Positions 14,800-23,049 of a stretch of 23,084 nucleotides of DNA are shown here, piece after piece. The DNA comes from Bacteroidales bacterium Bact_23 (GTDB taxonomy: Bacteria; Bacteroidota; Bacteroidia; Bacteroidales; Lentimicrobiaceae): positions 1 to 23,084 of the forward strand of contig LUZO01000167.1 in NCBI GenBank assembly GCA_001603685.1, read 5' to 3'. Each line of letters opens with the position of its first letter. Positions within the stretch are counted from its first letter, which is position 1. The notes below the pieces were generated by a model, which made no database searches, had not been told where the DNA came from, and worked only from the letters and a program-made list of their open reading frames with translations. The position numbers and the translations under genes are program-made.

Positions 14800-15966
14800 T
14801 CAGTAAATAATCTCTTCCCTGAAATTATCCACTATTGAGTTGAAAGGATTGCCTACCGACTGTCCGAGTCCGCATTTTGCCGCAATCTTCATGGTTGCAG
14901 TAAGCTTTTTCAAATCATCAAGGTATGAAGGCGGACGCTCTCCCCGTTTAACTGCCTCAATTCCTTTGAGCAGTTGCTGGCATCCGACCCGGCATGGAGT
15001 GCACTGGCCACACGATTCTTCGGTGAAAAACTCGAGGTAGTCGTGCAGCACATTGTACATGGAACGGGAGCTGTTGAAAATCATCATGGATCCTCCGGTG
15101 GGTATTCCTTCGAAACCGATGATGGTGTCGTTGAATTTTTTTCTGGGTACACAGTGCCCCGATGCGCCTCCTACCTGTACGGCTTTGGTGTCGCCATCGC
15201 CAAATTCATTTACAAATTCGTGGAGGGGCATTCCAAGCTCCAGCTCGTAAATACCGGCAATTGGCGTATCACCCGAAACTGAGAATACTTTGGATCCTCT
15301 GGAATCTTTTGTGCCAAGCTCTTTAAATTTTTCGGCTCCCATGTGGAAAATCATGGTTGTGTAAACCAGCGTTTCAACATTGTTGATAACTGTTGGCTTG
15401 CCGTTATAGCCGGCAACGGTAGGGTAGGGCGGTTTGTTGCGCGGCTCGCCGCGTTTACCTTCCATCGATTCAAACAAAGCGCTTTCTTCGCCGCAGATGT
15501 ATGCGCCCGAACCGGATTTGAAATAAATCGTAAAATCAATGTTGCGCTTCCTTAATGCCTGATTGAAATCATCGAGCTTCTTTAAAAGGCCCTTTAGCAG
15601 AAAATTATATTCACCTCTCATGTATATGTAGCCCTCTTTGGCTCCGACTACATAGCCACAAATGACCATTCCAACAAAAACCTTTTCCGGAACGCGGTCA
15701 AGAATTTCACGGTCTTTGAATGTTCCTGGCTCACCTTCATCGGCGTTACAGATAACATATTTTACATCACTGGTTTCATTGCGGGTGAATTTCCATTTCA
15801 ACCCTGTCGGGAATCCGGCTCCACCACGCCCTTTCAGACCACTGTCAATCAAATCGAGGATAATGTCATCAGGAGATCTTTTGAGCGTCTTTTCCAATAC
15901 TTCGAGGGGGGTGCACCTGTCACTTGTCTCGAAAATTATATCTACTTTTTTGAGATTCTTTTCCAT
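14800..15966 (-). CDS. Compact NuoF-like NADH-binding flavoprotein subunit
   Basis: At 388 residues this is a NuoF core only. It has the FMN-site run GRGGAGFPTG at 47-56, the NAD-site stretch GSGAYICGEESAL at 152-164 and the [4Fe-4S] ligands C319, C322, C325 and C365. It lacks the N-terminal [2Fe-2S] domain and the C-terminal two-cluster ferredoxin domain present in HndC at 6620-8413. The start is well placed: no upstream thioredoxin-like coding sequence exists in the 32-bp gap to the NuoE-like gene. Similar short subunits are described for ferredoxin-independent NADH hydrogenases such as Syntrophomonas wolfei Hyd1ABC. I therefore expect a simple NADH:H+ hydrogenase rather than a bifurcating one. 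Confidence 0.93.
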   Translation of the reverse strand: MEKNLKKVDIIFETSDRCTPLEVLEKTLKRSPDDIILDLIDSGLKGRGGAGFPTGLKWKFTRNETSDVKYVICNADEGEPGTFKDREILDRVPEKVFVGMVICGYVVGAKEGYIYMRGEYNFLLKGLLKKLDDFNQALRKRNIDFTIYFKSGSGAYICGEESALFESMEGKRGEPRNKPPYPTVAGYNGKPTVINNVETLVYTTMIFHMGAEKFKELGTKDSRGSKVFSVSGDTPIAGIYELELGMPLHEFVNEFGDGDTKAVQVGGASGHCVPRKKFNDTIIGFEGIPTGGSMMIFNSSRSMYNVLHDYLEFFTEESCGQCTPCRVGCQQLLKGIEAVKRGERPPSYLDDLKKLTATMKIAAKCGLGQSVGNPFNSIVDNFREEIIY

Positions 15967-15998
15967 TTGGGTAGCTTTTTAGTTTGTGACATTCTGAA

Positions 15999-16472
15999 TT
16001 AGATGACCGTCTTTTTTGCATACTCTTCGATGATTTCAAGAGCCTTTTGAGGCGTAAGCTCCGGATAAACCTCATCGTTTACCAGCATTACCGGGCCCTT
16101 GTGGCACCATCCGAGACAATTGGTGGTCAGTAAAGTGAATTTTTTGTCGTGTGTTGTCTCCCCAATTTTGATTTTCAGGGCATTGCTGAGAGCATTTACA
16201 ATGTCATCTTTCCCCTGCATGTGGCAGGTAATGGTTTTGCAAATCCTGATAATGTTTTTACCCCTGGGAATGGTGTCGAGAAATGAGTAAAAAGAGGCTG
16301 TACCGTAAACATCGGCAGCTGACAAATCGAGTTCTTTTGCAACGCAAATCATGGCCTCATCTGACAGGTAGTTTTGTTCCCTGACAATGCCCTGCAAAAC
16401 CGGCATAAGACTGTTGCGAGTCCTGCCGTTTTTTTCGACCAGCTCTTTTACGAGTGTTTCTGTTGTTAACAT
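15999..16472 (-). CDS. NuoE-like [2Fe-2S] subunit of the compact trimeric hydrogenase
   Basis: This 157-residue protein leads the trimeric operon. The [2Fe-2S] ligands are C78, C83 (CKTITC), C119 and C123 (CLGWC). The segment VYGTASFYSFLDTIPRG is characteristic of NuoE/HndA proteins. It shares fold and length with hndA at 4286-4765 but differs clearly around both cysteine pairs, so the two are old paralogues rather than a recent copy. Two Rex-like palindromes and a -7 element lie 60-120 bp upstream. The catalytic and flavin subunits follow on the same strand. Confidence 0.93.
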   Translation of the reverse strand: MLTTETLVKELVEKNGRTRNSLMPVLQGIVREQNYLSDEAMICVAKELDLSAADVYGTASFYSFLDTIPRGKNIIRICKTITCHMQGKDDIVNALSNALKIKIGETTHDKKFTLLTTNCLGWCHKGPVMLVNDEVYPELTPQKALEIIEEYAKKTVI

Positions 16473-16531
16473 GTAATCCTCCGGCTTTAGTTAGATAAAA
16501 TACTTTGACTGAATAGTTAATCGAGTGTGAC

Positions 16532-16549
16532 TTGTGAATTGATTAACAA
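16532..16549. promoter_or_regulatory. Rex-like operator, proximal
   Basis: TTGTGAA-TTGA-TTAACAA matches all 14 defined positions of the Rex operator pattern (TTGTKAA-N4-TTMACAA). It lies directly downstream of the -7 element, around the expected transcript start, where binding would block transcription. Confidence 0.72.
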
Positions 16550-16556
16550 TTGATAT

Positions 16557-16564
16557 CAAAAGTA
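16557..16564 (-). promoter_or_regulatory. -7 element of the trimeric hydrogenase operon
   Basis: On the minus strand this reads TACTTTTG, an exact TAnnTTTG match between the two Rex-like boxes. The nearest TTG at a -33-like place (16591-16589) needs a 24-bp spacer, slightly long, and falls inside the distal box. Confidence 0.55.
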
Positions 16565-16573
16565 ATTATTATT

Positions 16574-16591
16574 TTGTGAATTAATTAACAA
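16574..16591. promoter_or_regulatory. Rex-like operator, distal
   Basis: TTGTGAA-TTAA-TTAACAA matches all 14 defined positions and differs from the proximal box at one base in the spacer. The boxes are 42 bp apart start to start, close to four helical turns, so two dimers would lie on the same DNA face. Confidence 0.72.
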
Positions 16592-16706
16592 TAAACTCCA
16601 CTTTTTTCAGGGTTATACCTAATTTATACTTATTCTAAATATGAAAATATCTTAGAGGCCCGGATACCATGCTTCCCGTTTGCTTCAATTTTGTAATTTT
16701 ATCCCG

Positions 16707-17474
16707 ATGAACACAAACAGGTATTTTATCCATCTTGCCTATAATGGCCGGGACTTTAACGGATGGCAGGTGCAGCCTTCGGTTGCAACAGTACAGCAGG
16801 TAGTGGAATCGGCACTCTCCATGCTGTTGCGCAATAAGACTGCTGTTACCGGTGCCGGCCGCACTGATACCGGCGTACATGCCCGTAATTTTTATGCCCA
16901 TTTCGATCATCCTGCCTCGTTGGATAATAGTGAATTACAGGATTTGAGCTACAGAATGAACCGGATTTTACCGCCTTCCGTAGTGGTTTTTGAGATATTT
17001 CCGGTTGCCGGTGAAATTCACGCCCGGTTTTCTGCCGTTTCCAGAACATACCGATATTATATAAGCCGGAGAAAAAATCCGTTTTTGACAGATTTTTCCT
17101 GGAGATACGAAGGCGGGCTGGACACGGATGCCATGAAAAATATTGCTTCACTCTTGCCCGGTTATACTGAATTTGATTGTTTTGCAAAGAAAGGTTCCAA
17201 TCCCGGAAGTACGGTTTGTCACATTTCGGAGTCGTTTTTCATTGAGGAGCCTGGGCTGCTGATCTATCATATCAGGGCAAACCGTTTTCTGAGGAATATG
17301 GTAAGGGCCATCACGGGAACTCTGGTTGAAGTTGGAAAAGGCAATATGGATGAAGCGGCTTTCCGTTCGCTTTTAGACGGCGGCACCCGCTCCGACGCCG
17401 GTGAATCGGTGCCGCCTCAGGGACTTTTTCTGGAAAATATTGAGTATCCGGAAGGCTACAGGCTGATTGTTTAA
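16707..17474 (+). CDS. truA: tRNA pseudouridine(38-40) synthase
   Basis: This 255-residue enzyme isomerises uridines 38-40 in the tRNA anticodon arm. The catalytic motif GAGRTDTGVHA is at 49-59 with D54 as nucleophile, and other family segments are visible: HLAYNGRDFNGWQ near the start, FSAVSRTYRYYI, and NRFLRNMVRAITGTLVEVG near the end. I chose the ATG at 16707; the frame is open to a TTG at 16680, but those nine extra residues do not resemble TruA. The length is usual for the family. It converges with the transketolase gene, stop codons being 19 bp apart. Confidence 0.96.
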   Translation: MNTNRYFIHLAYNGRDFNGWQVQPSVATVQQVVESALSMLLRNKTAVTGAGRTDTGVHARNFYAHFDHPASLDNSELQDLSYRMNRILPPSVVVFEIFPVAGEIHARFSAVSRTYRYYISRRKNPFLTDFSWRYEGGLDTDAMKNIASLLPGYTEFDCFAKKGSNPGSTVCHISESFFIEEPGLLIYHIRANRFLRNMVRAITGTLVEVGKGNMDEAAFRSLLDGGTRSDAGESVPPQGLFLENIEYPEGYRLIV

Positions 17475-17493
17475 ATTTTTGCCGGACACAGGG

Positions 17494-18465
17494 TTATTTT
17501 CTGCCGGCCCGGAGAAATTCATGATATTCTGATTCAATAATTGGAGAAAACCTGTGGGCTTTCAGGTTGAATTTCTCAAGAAGCTCATCGGGAGTACCCG
17601 ATTCGCCGAAAGAGTCGGGAATCCCTATTCGGTGCACCCTTGCTCCCCCTTGCTCAGCTACCACTTCAGCCACAGCTCCGCCGAGCCCACCTGTAATCTG
17701 GTGCTCTTCAACGGTAAACAGCAATCCGGTTTCAGCGGCAGCCTGCAGGATGGCTTCCTTATCAATGGGCTTAATGGTGTGAATGTTAATCACTTTTGCC
17801 TCAATCCCTTTCTGTGCAAGCAGTTCAGCCGATTGTAAGGCCTCCCAGACCATATGCCCGGTAGCGATGATGGTCAGGTCATTACCTTCTCTCATTATCT
17901 GAGCTTTTCCAATTTCAGTGTAATCGTCCGGTGAAGTAAAATCGGGAACGGCTTCCCGTCCAAACCGTATGTAAACCGGGCCATTGAGTTCCAGAAGTGC
18001 CTTTTGGGTAAGAAGATTTGCCTGTGTTGCATCGCAGGGCGACAAAACGGTCATGTGCGGAAGGCTTCGCATTACGGCAACATCTTCCAGCGCCTGATGT
18101 GTGGCGCCGTCAGGACCGACCGAAATACCGGCATGGGCGCCTCCGATCAGGGCATGAAGGTTGTTGTAGCATATCGAAATCCTGATCTGATCCGCAGCCC
18201 GTATGGCCGAAAATACCGCATAAGTCGTAAAAACCGGTATTTTATTCATCAAAGCCAGGCCGGCGGCAACACCGGCGCAATTTTGCTCGGCAATCCCGAG
18301 CGAAATGAAGCGTTCCGGAAACTCGCCGGCAAACAGATTGGCCCCAACCGAAGAGGTAATATCTGCACCAATGGCATAGATATCCGGATTTTTCCGGCCG
18401 GCTTCCAGAAGTCCTTCGCCAAATCCTGCTCTGGTCGGACGATCACCTTTATTTATATAGCTCAT
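17494..18465 (-). CDS. Transketolase, C-terminal half subunit
   Basis: This 323-residue protein carries the pyrimidine-binding and C-terminal domains of a split transketolase. The catalytic Glu is E60 in SLGIAEQN, and GPDGATHQALED at 117-128 is typical. With its partner at 18462-19328 it should form a thiamine-diphosphate enzyme that moves two-carbon units between sugar phosphates. Its ATG overlaps the stop of the N-terminal half (ATGA), which implies coupled translation and equal amounts. Split transketolases are common in archaea and many anaerobes; a specialised sugar substrate is possible. Confidence 0.94.
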   Translation of the reverse strand: MSYINKGDRPTRAGFGEGLLEAGRKNPDIYAIGADITSSVGANLFAGEFPERFISLGIAEQNCAGVAAGLALMNKIPVFTTYAVFSAIRAADQIRISICYNNLHALIGGAHAGISVGPDGATHQALEDVAVMRSLPHMTVLSPCDATQANLLTQKALLELNGPVYIRFGREAVPDFTSPDDYTEIGKAQIMREGNDLTIIATGHMVWEALQSAELLAQKGIEAKVINIHTIKPIDKEAILQAAAETGLLFTVEEHQITGGLGGAVAEVVAEQGGARVHRIGIPDSFGESGTPDELLEKFNLKAHRFSPIIESEYHEFLRAGRK

Positions 18466-19328
18466 TTGGATAATTCTGATTTTGATAGTTCTATGCGGTA
18501 ACTTTCATCAATCTGGCATAAAAACTCAACCGCTTCCGTTGACGACGGAACGCGGCCGTGCCAGCCGTGGTTGTTTTCGATGGATTTAACGCCTTTGCCC
18601 ATTACCGTTGAGGCCAGGATTACCGAAGGTTTTCCCCGGAATTCCCTGGCTTCCCGGAATGCACGAAGGATATCGGAGAAATCATGCCCGTTGCAACCGA
18701 TTACATTCCATCCGAAAGCTTCCCATTTCAGGCCCAGCGGCTCAAGGTTCATTACTTTGGTAGTGGGACCGTCAATTTGCAGGCCGTTTACATCCACAAC
18801 CGCGGTAATGTTATCGAGTTTATGGTGTGCCGCCGCCATGGCGGCTTCCCATATCTGCCCCTCCTGAAGCTCACCGTCGCCGTGGATGCTGAAAATGCGG
18901 ATTCCGGAATTGTCCTTTTTTGCTGCAATCGCCATCCCCACGGCAATCGAAAGCCCCTGACCGAGCGAGCCTGAGGAGGTTTCAATTCCCGGCAAACCGG
19001 TATCCCTGCCCGGATGCCCCTGCAACCTTGAACCGATTTTGCGAAGGGTAAACAATTCCGATTTGTCAAAATATCCCGCCTCGGCCAGGGTGGCATACAG
19101 CACCGGGGCAACATGGCCTATGGAGAGAATTACCCTGTCGCGATCCGGCCAAAGTGGTTTTTGAGGGTTGTGATTCAATTCGTTGAAATATAGTGCGGTA
19201 AAGACATCAGCCAGGCCAAGTGATCCTCCTGTATGGCCTGAACCGGCCGTTGAAAGCATTTTTACAATGAGTGCGCGGATGTTATAACTTAGTTCCAGCA
19301 GCAAACGGGAGTCTGTGATTTTTGTCAT
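18462..19328 (-). CDS. Transketolase, N-terminal half subunit
   Basis: This 288-residue protein is the thiamine-diphosphate-binding half. Visible motifs are AGSGHTGGSLG at 28-38, SIGHVAP at 69-75, SSGSLGQGL at 118-126 and the Mg/diphosphate motif starting GDGELQEGQIWEA at 150 with N181 near its end. It lies 4 bp after the DUF456 gene and overlaps the C-terminal half gene by 4 bp, so the three form one unit. The joint length of the two halves, about 611 residues, is close to a single-chain transketolase. It acts in the cytoplasm in the non-oxidative pentose phosphate pathway. Confidence 0.94.
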   Translation of the reverse strand: MTKITDSRLLLELSYNIRALIVKMLSTAGSGHTGGSLGLADVFTALYFNELNHNPQKPLWPDRDRVILSIGHVAPVLYATLAEAGYFDKSELFTLRKIGSRLQGHPGRDTGLPGIETSSGSLGQGLSIAVGMAIAAKKDNSGIRIFSIHGDGELQEGQIWEAAMAAAHHKLDNITAVVDVNGLQIDGPTTKVMNLEPLGLKWEAFGWNVIGCNGHDFSDILRAFREAREFRGKPSVILASTVMGKGVKSIENNHGWHGRVPSSTEAVEFLCQIDESYRIELSKSELSK

Positions 19329-19332
19329 ACAG

Positions 19333-19809
19333 TCAGATGATAGCTTTAAAGAAGTAGAACGCCATAATAAAAGATACCGCCAGTTTCATGATGGTTCCGG
19401 CCAGAAAGCCGATAAAAGAGCCCATACCCGCGCGAAAGGCAGTAGCTGAGTCTCTTCCGCTGAACATTTCACCAATTACGGCACCAAAAAAGGGGCCGGC
19501 AATCATTCCCAAAGGTGGCAGAAAGAAAATACCGATCAGCAAACCCAGAGTAGCGCCCCATATTCCACTTCGGCTTCCGCCAAATTTTTTGGTTCCCCAT
19601 ATCGGAACATAATAGTCGAGCAGGGTAACCGCTATCGTTACCAGAAGCCAAATTGCCATAAACCGGTAAGTGAATGGCTCATTAAGTGCGAACTGAATGA
19701 TAACCAGACCGATGTAACTCAGAGGCGGACCCGGCAATAAAGGAATGATGCAGCCGGCCAGACCTGCAATGGTCAGCACCACACCAAGGGTAATCCATAG
19801 CCATTCCAT
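19333..19809 (-). CDS. DUF456 family membrane protein
   Basis: This 158-residue protein is almost wholly hydrophobic, with about four or five predicted membrane segments. The GCIIPLLPGPPLSYIG motif at about 19-34 and the Gly-rich segment FFLPPLGMIAGPFFGAVIGE near 96-115 are typical of DUF456, a family with no known function. Its pairing with the split transketolase may be only operonic convenience. The start ATG at 19809 directly precedes the hydrophobic N-terminus and no longer version is plausible. Confidence 0.88.
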   Translation of the reverse strand: MEWLWITLGVVLTIAGLAGCIIPLLPGPPLSYIGLVIIQFALNEPFTYRFMAIWLLVTIAVTLLDYYVPIWGTKKFGGSRSGIWGATLGLLIGIFFLPPLGMIAGPFFGAVIGEMFSGRDSATAFRAGMGSFIGFLAGTIMKLAVSFIMAFYFFKAII

Positions 19810-20100
19810 GATTCAAGTGGTTTTTATCTTGTTACGCCTTGTCTCAGATACCGGAGACGAAAGCAAATTATTTTCTGCAGATGATTTTTCAAAAAAAAAC
19901 ACATGGTTCTCTTTGCTGATGCTTATTTCCGGCAGCCTGTCAGGTGAAGCCGGCCGGAGAGTGTAAATATAGATAATTTTTGCGTATATTTCTAACCGAT
20001 ATGTAAATATATCCTGCATTTTTTTGCATGAATTTGCTGAGGCAGTAGCAAACATTGTAACGCTCATTGTTGTTCTATCAGAGGAATCATCAGTAGAAAA
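19810..20100. other. Divergent intergenic region, no gene seen
   Basis: This 291-bp AT-rich region lies between the DUF456 and msrB starts and should hold both promoters. I could not find a full -33/-7 pair; TAATTTTTG at 19974-19982 is one base longer than the -7 consensus. A minus-strand open frame inside it looks spurious. Confidence 0.5.
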
Positions 20101-20658
20101 ATGTATTACAAAAGAATAATTCTGTTTGCAGCATTGGCCGCCATTTTGCCGGCGTTAATACAGGGGTGCAAGCATGAATCAAAACTAAGTTCAACCATGA
20201 ATGAAGGAAAAATAGAGTTGCCTGAAAAAATAACCCGTTCTGAAGCGGAATGGAAAGCCTCATTGACCCCTGAACAGTATCACATTCTCCGGCAGAAGGG
20301 AACTGAGCGTCCCGGTACCGGTTTGTATGATCAGTTTTTTATTGAAGGGAAATATTTCTGCGCCGGATGCGGCCTCGAACTGTTTGAATCAGGCAGTAAA
20401 TTCGACGCCGGCTGTGGCTGGCCGAGCTTTAGCCAACCTGCTGAAGCACAAAATATTGAGGAGCATCGCGATCTGAGTTTTGGGATGGTCAGAACAGAAG
20501 TGGTGTGTTCGCGCTGCGGCGGCCATCTGGGGCATGTATTCAACGACGGCCCGCCTCCAACCGGATTACGCTACTGCATTAACTCTGCATCACTTACATT
20601 CAAACCATCGGAACAGTTGAGAAAAGAGGCTGATTCACTGAAGCAGCAAGGAAATTAG
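20101..20658 (+). CDS. msrB: Lipoprotein peptide-methionine (R)-S-oxide reductase
   Basis: This 185-residue protein repairs oxidised methionine (R-sulfoxide form). A lipoprotein signal with lipobox ALIQGC puts C23 at the mature N-terminus, so the enzyme should be anchored in an envelope membrane facing the periplasm or outside. The MsrB domain covers about 48-171: zinc cysteines C87, C90 (CAGC), C136 and C139 (CSRC), the GCGWPSF segment with C105 as a possible resolving Cys, and catalytic C159 in RYCINSASL. The MsrA half seen in some fusions is absent. It converges with the serine hydrolase gene with 1 bp between stops. Confidence 0.94.
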   Translation: MYYKRIILFAALAAILPALIQGCKHESKLSSTMNEGKIELPEKITRSEAEWKASLTPEQYHILRQKGTERPGTGLYDQFFIEGKYFCAGCGLELFESGSKFDAGCGWPSFSQPAEAQNIEEHRDLSFGMVRTEVVCSRCGGHLGHVFNDGPPPTGLRYCINSASLTFKPSEQLRKEADSLKQQGN

Positions 20659-20659
20659 C

Positions 20660-22207
20660 CTACTTTCGGCGGATAAAGTCGAGCTCTTTAAAGTCAAAAT
20701 CCGGATTCGGAACATCAATGAGCATCCGTTCGGGTTTATTCTGTTCGTTCAGAATAAAGGCAACCTTTCCCTGCGGAAGCGAAGGGACATCCGGAAATTT
20801 AAGGGTAAATGTATTAAACTGCCAGTGACCAAGCTGGCTGTGGAAAATTGGCGTATGCTTAAACCTCAGGTATAACTGATGGTTGCGGATTATCACATCG
20901 GCTTCGCCGTATATCTCGCTCACATAGGTGCCGCAGTATGCTTCAAGCGGAAGGGTAGGAGAGGTGCCGGTAATTCGGCCGGCGGCTTCATCCTGCTCCT
21001 TTTTCTTTTCGGCTTCCCTGTTTTTCTCAGAAAGATCGTAAAACAAGGTGCTCCAGTCGGTTTTCCCATCGGACAGGAAGGTATCCAGAATCCGGTAAAA
21101 GAGGGGAAGATAAAGGCTGGAATTTTTGTTGGTCAGGATGACGAAACCCAGGCCGGCTTCCGGAACAAAACCCGAGTATGAAATAAAGCCATCGTAGCCT
21201 CCTGAATGCGAGATGACTTTTTTGCCGTGATAATCCATCAGCCCCCAGCCCAGACCATAGCTCCTGAAATGGGTTGATGGGAAGTTTTTTTCGGAAAACG
21301 GGCTGACTTTCTGTACCATCTGAGGCGACCATATTTCGTTCAGGGTTCGTTCACTCACGAGTGAGCGGCCATCCTTCTTGCCCTTATCCAGCTGAAATCC
21401 AATCCACTTCAGCATATCAGCCGCTGATGAATTGATCGATCCTGCCGGAGCAATATTATCCCAATTGATGTAATTAATGGCCATTACCTTGCCATCCGCA
21501 TCGTTGTGTGGCGCCGAGGTGTTGCCTTTCATATCCAGTTTGGTAATGCTGGTGTTGGAATTGTTCATCCCAAGCGGCTGAAAAATTCGCTGATTGATGA
21601 AGTCATCCCAGCTCATGCCGCTTACCTTTTCAATAATCAGTCCGGCTGTGAGATACATAATATTGGAGTATCCGTACGCCGCTCTGAATCCATTTGCCTG
21701 TTTAAGGCCCGCAGCCCGTCTTACAACCTCTTCGCGGCTGTGGGTGCTTCCATACCAGATAAGGTCGCCGCTGAATGTAGCCAGGCCGGTTCGGTGCGAA
21801 AGCAGGTCTCTGATGGTTACATTCAAAGTGACATAGGGATCGTAGAGGCGAAACCATGGGAGATAATTCGTAACCGGATCATCCCATGCAATCCTGCCTT
21901 CATCCACCAGCATACCCAATGCGGTTGCAGTAAACGATTTGGTATTAGAAGCTACGGCAAACAGGGTGTTTGCGTCAACAGGATCATCTTTTCCTGCTTC
22001 ACGAACCCCATAACCTTTCAGCAGAACTACCTGCCCATCATTAACGATGCCGATGGCCATACCCGGAACTTCCCATTTTTTCAACGCTTCAGCGAAATAT
22101 TTATCGAGTTCGCTTATTTTTCTGCTTTGGCCGGAAACTGCGGCACTGCACAGCAAGAAGATGATAAGAAAACTGAAGCGGCTGATCCGGGCTGTTTGTT
22201 CAATCAT
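20660..22207 (-). CDS. Secreted serine hydrolase, class C beta-lactamase/PBP4*-like
   Basis: This 515-residue protein has a signal peptide (hydrophobic segment about 11-25, likely cut after VSG). The catalytic motifs of the beta-lactamase/penicillin-recognising family are S87-N-T-K90 (SxxK), Y180-S-N182 (YxN) and H334-S-G336 in the place of the KTG triad. Residues after about 420 resemble the DUF3471-type C-terminal beta domain often attached to such enzymes. The HSG triad points to a peptidase or esterase rather than a true beta-lactamase. Its start overlaps the stop of the sugar-kinase gene (ATGA), so the two are co-transcribed. Substrate unknown. Confidence 0.9.
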   Translation of the reverse strand: MIEQTARISRFSFLIIFLLCSAAVSGQSRKISELDKYFAEALKKWEVPGMAIGIVNDGQVVLLKGYGVREAGKDDPVDANTLFAVASNTKSFTATALGMLVDEGRIAWDDPVTNYLPWFRLYDPYVTLNVTIRDLLSHRTGLATFSGDLIWYGSTHSREEVVRRAAGLKQANGFRAAYGYSNIMYLTAGLIIEKVSGMSWDDFINQRIFQPLGMNNSNTSITKLDMKGNTSAPHNDADGKVMAINYINWDNIAPAGSINSSAADMLKWIGFQLDKGKKDGRSLVSERTLNEIWSPQMVQKVSPFSEKNFPSTHFRSYGLGWGLMDYHGKKVISHSGGYDGFISYSGFVPEAGLGFVILTNKNSSLYLPLFYRILDTFLSDGKTDWSTLFYDLSEKNREAEKKKEQDEAAGRITGTSPTLPLEAYCGTYVSEIYGEADVIIRNHQLYLRFKHTPIFHSQLGHWQFNTFTLKFPDVPSLPQGKVAFILNEQNKPERMLIDVPNPDFDFKELDFIRRK

Positions 22208-23049
22208 TGGAAATCGGTATGATAAAGAACCAATCCTTCCATGGGTGAGCGGTAGATATTCCCGATTGTAACGCCATATTTACCGGCAGTAATACGCAGT
22301 AAATCACTGAAATAATAAGCTACTGACCCCAGGAAGTTTACATCAAGTGTTTTGTAATCTTTGTATTTGCTGACGCTGATTCTGAAGAAATCGTCGAAAC
22401 TGTTTAAGACCATTTCTTTGAGATACTCCTCTTCCCTGTACTTGCTGATGAACTTGCTGAATGAAGCAAGGTAGCGATTGGGCTTTGGCTTGTTGTACAT
22501 ATTATCCAAAGCTGTTTCCAGTGAGAGATTGTACTCATTGTGAAAAAACTGCTGAATATTCTGAGGCATCCGGCCATGAAAATAATCGGTAAGAAGCTTT
22601 TTGCCGAGATACGCACCACTACCTTCATCTCCAAGCAGATACCCCAGAGAGATGGCATTTTCAGTAATCTCTTTGCCGTTAAAAGAACAGGAATTTGAAC
22701 CGGTTCCCAAGATGCACGCTATCCCGGGCTTATGGTCGCACAAAGCTCTGGCGGCTCCGAGCATATCATGGTTTACTTCAACGGCGGCATTTTTGAATGA
22801 ATCCTGAAGTATGCTGCCCACAAGACCGCATTTCTGTTCAGTTGAACAGCCTGCGCCATAATAATGGATCTCTTTTATAGTTTCCGGATTCAGAAATGGA
22901 ATAAGTTCTTTATCTAAAACTTCCTTTATTCCAGCTTCATTCATGTAGTACGGGTTAATCCCGATACTCTGAATTGTTTTTGTTTGTCCTTGTTCATCAA
23001 CAGTACACCAATCGGTTTTTGTAGATCCGCTGTCAGCAATTAGTATCAT
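22204..23049 (-). CDS. BadF/BadG-type kinase, probable N-acetylglucosamine kinase
   Basis: This 281-residue protein has the sugar-kinase/Hsp70/actin ATPase fold. The phosphate-1 motif is IADSGSTKTDW at 4-14, the phosphate-2/adenosine region includes CILGTGSNSC near 112-121, and GYLLGDEGSGAYLG near 135-148 is typical of the eukaryote-like N-acetylglucosamine kinase group of BadF/BadG/BcrA/BcrD proteins found in Bacteroidota. It should phosphorylate an amino sugar in the cytoplasm; GlcNAc is the best guess and MurNAc or glucosamine cannot be excluded. It is the first gene of a pair with the serine hydrolase. Only 35 bp of upstream DNA is present. Confidence 0.88.
   Translation of the reverse strand: MILIADSGSTKTDWCTVDEQGQTKTIQSIGINPYYMNEAGIKEVLDKELIPFLNPETIKEIHYYGAGCSTEQKCGLVGSILQDSFKNAAVEVNHDMLGAARALCDHKPGIACILGTGSNSCSFNGKEITENAISLGYLLGDEGSGAYLGKKLLTDYFHGRMPQNIQQFFHNEYNLSLETALDNMYNKPKPNRYLASFSKFISKYREEEYLKEMVLNSFDDFFRISVSKYKDYKTLDVNFLGSVAYYFSDLLRITAGKYGVTIGNIYRSPMEGLVLYHTDFQ

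Noticed and set aside
17481..17508. 5-bp inverted repeat between truA and the transketolase gene as a terminator
   Set aside because: The stem is only 5 bp with an 18-nt loop and lacks a U-run on either strand.
19813..20067. 84-codon minus-strand open frame upstream of the DUF456 gene
   Set aside because: The translation has no recognisable domain and mixed composition, and it fills a region expected to hold two divergent promoters.
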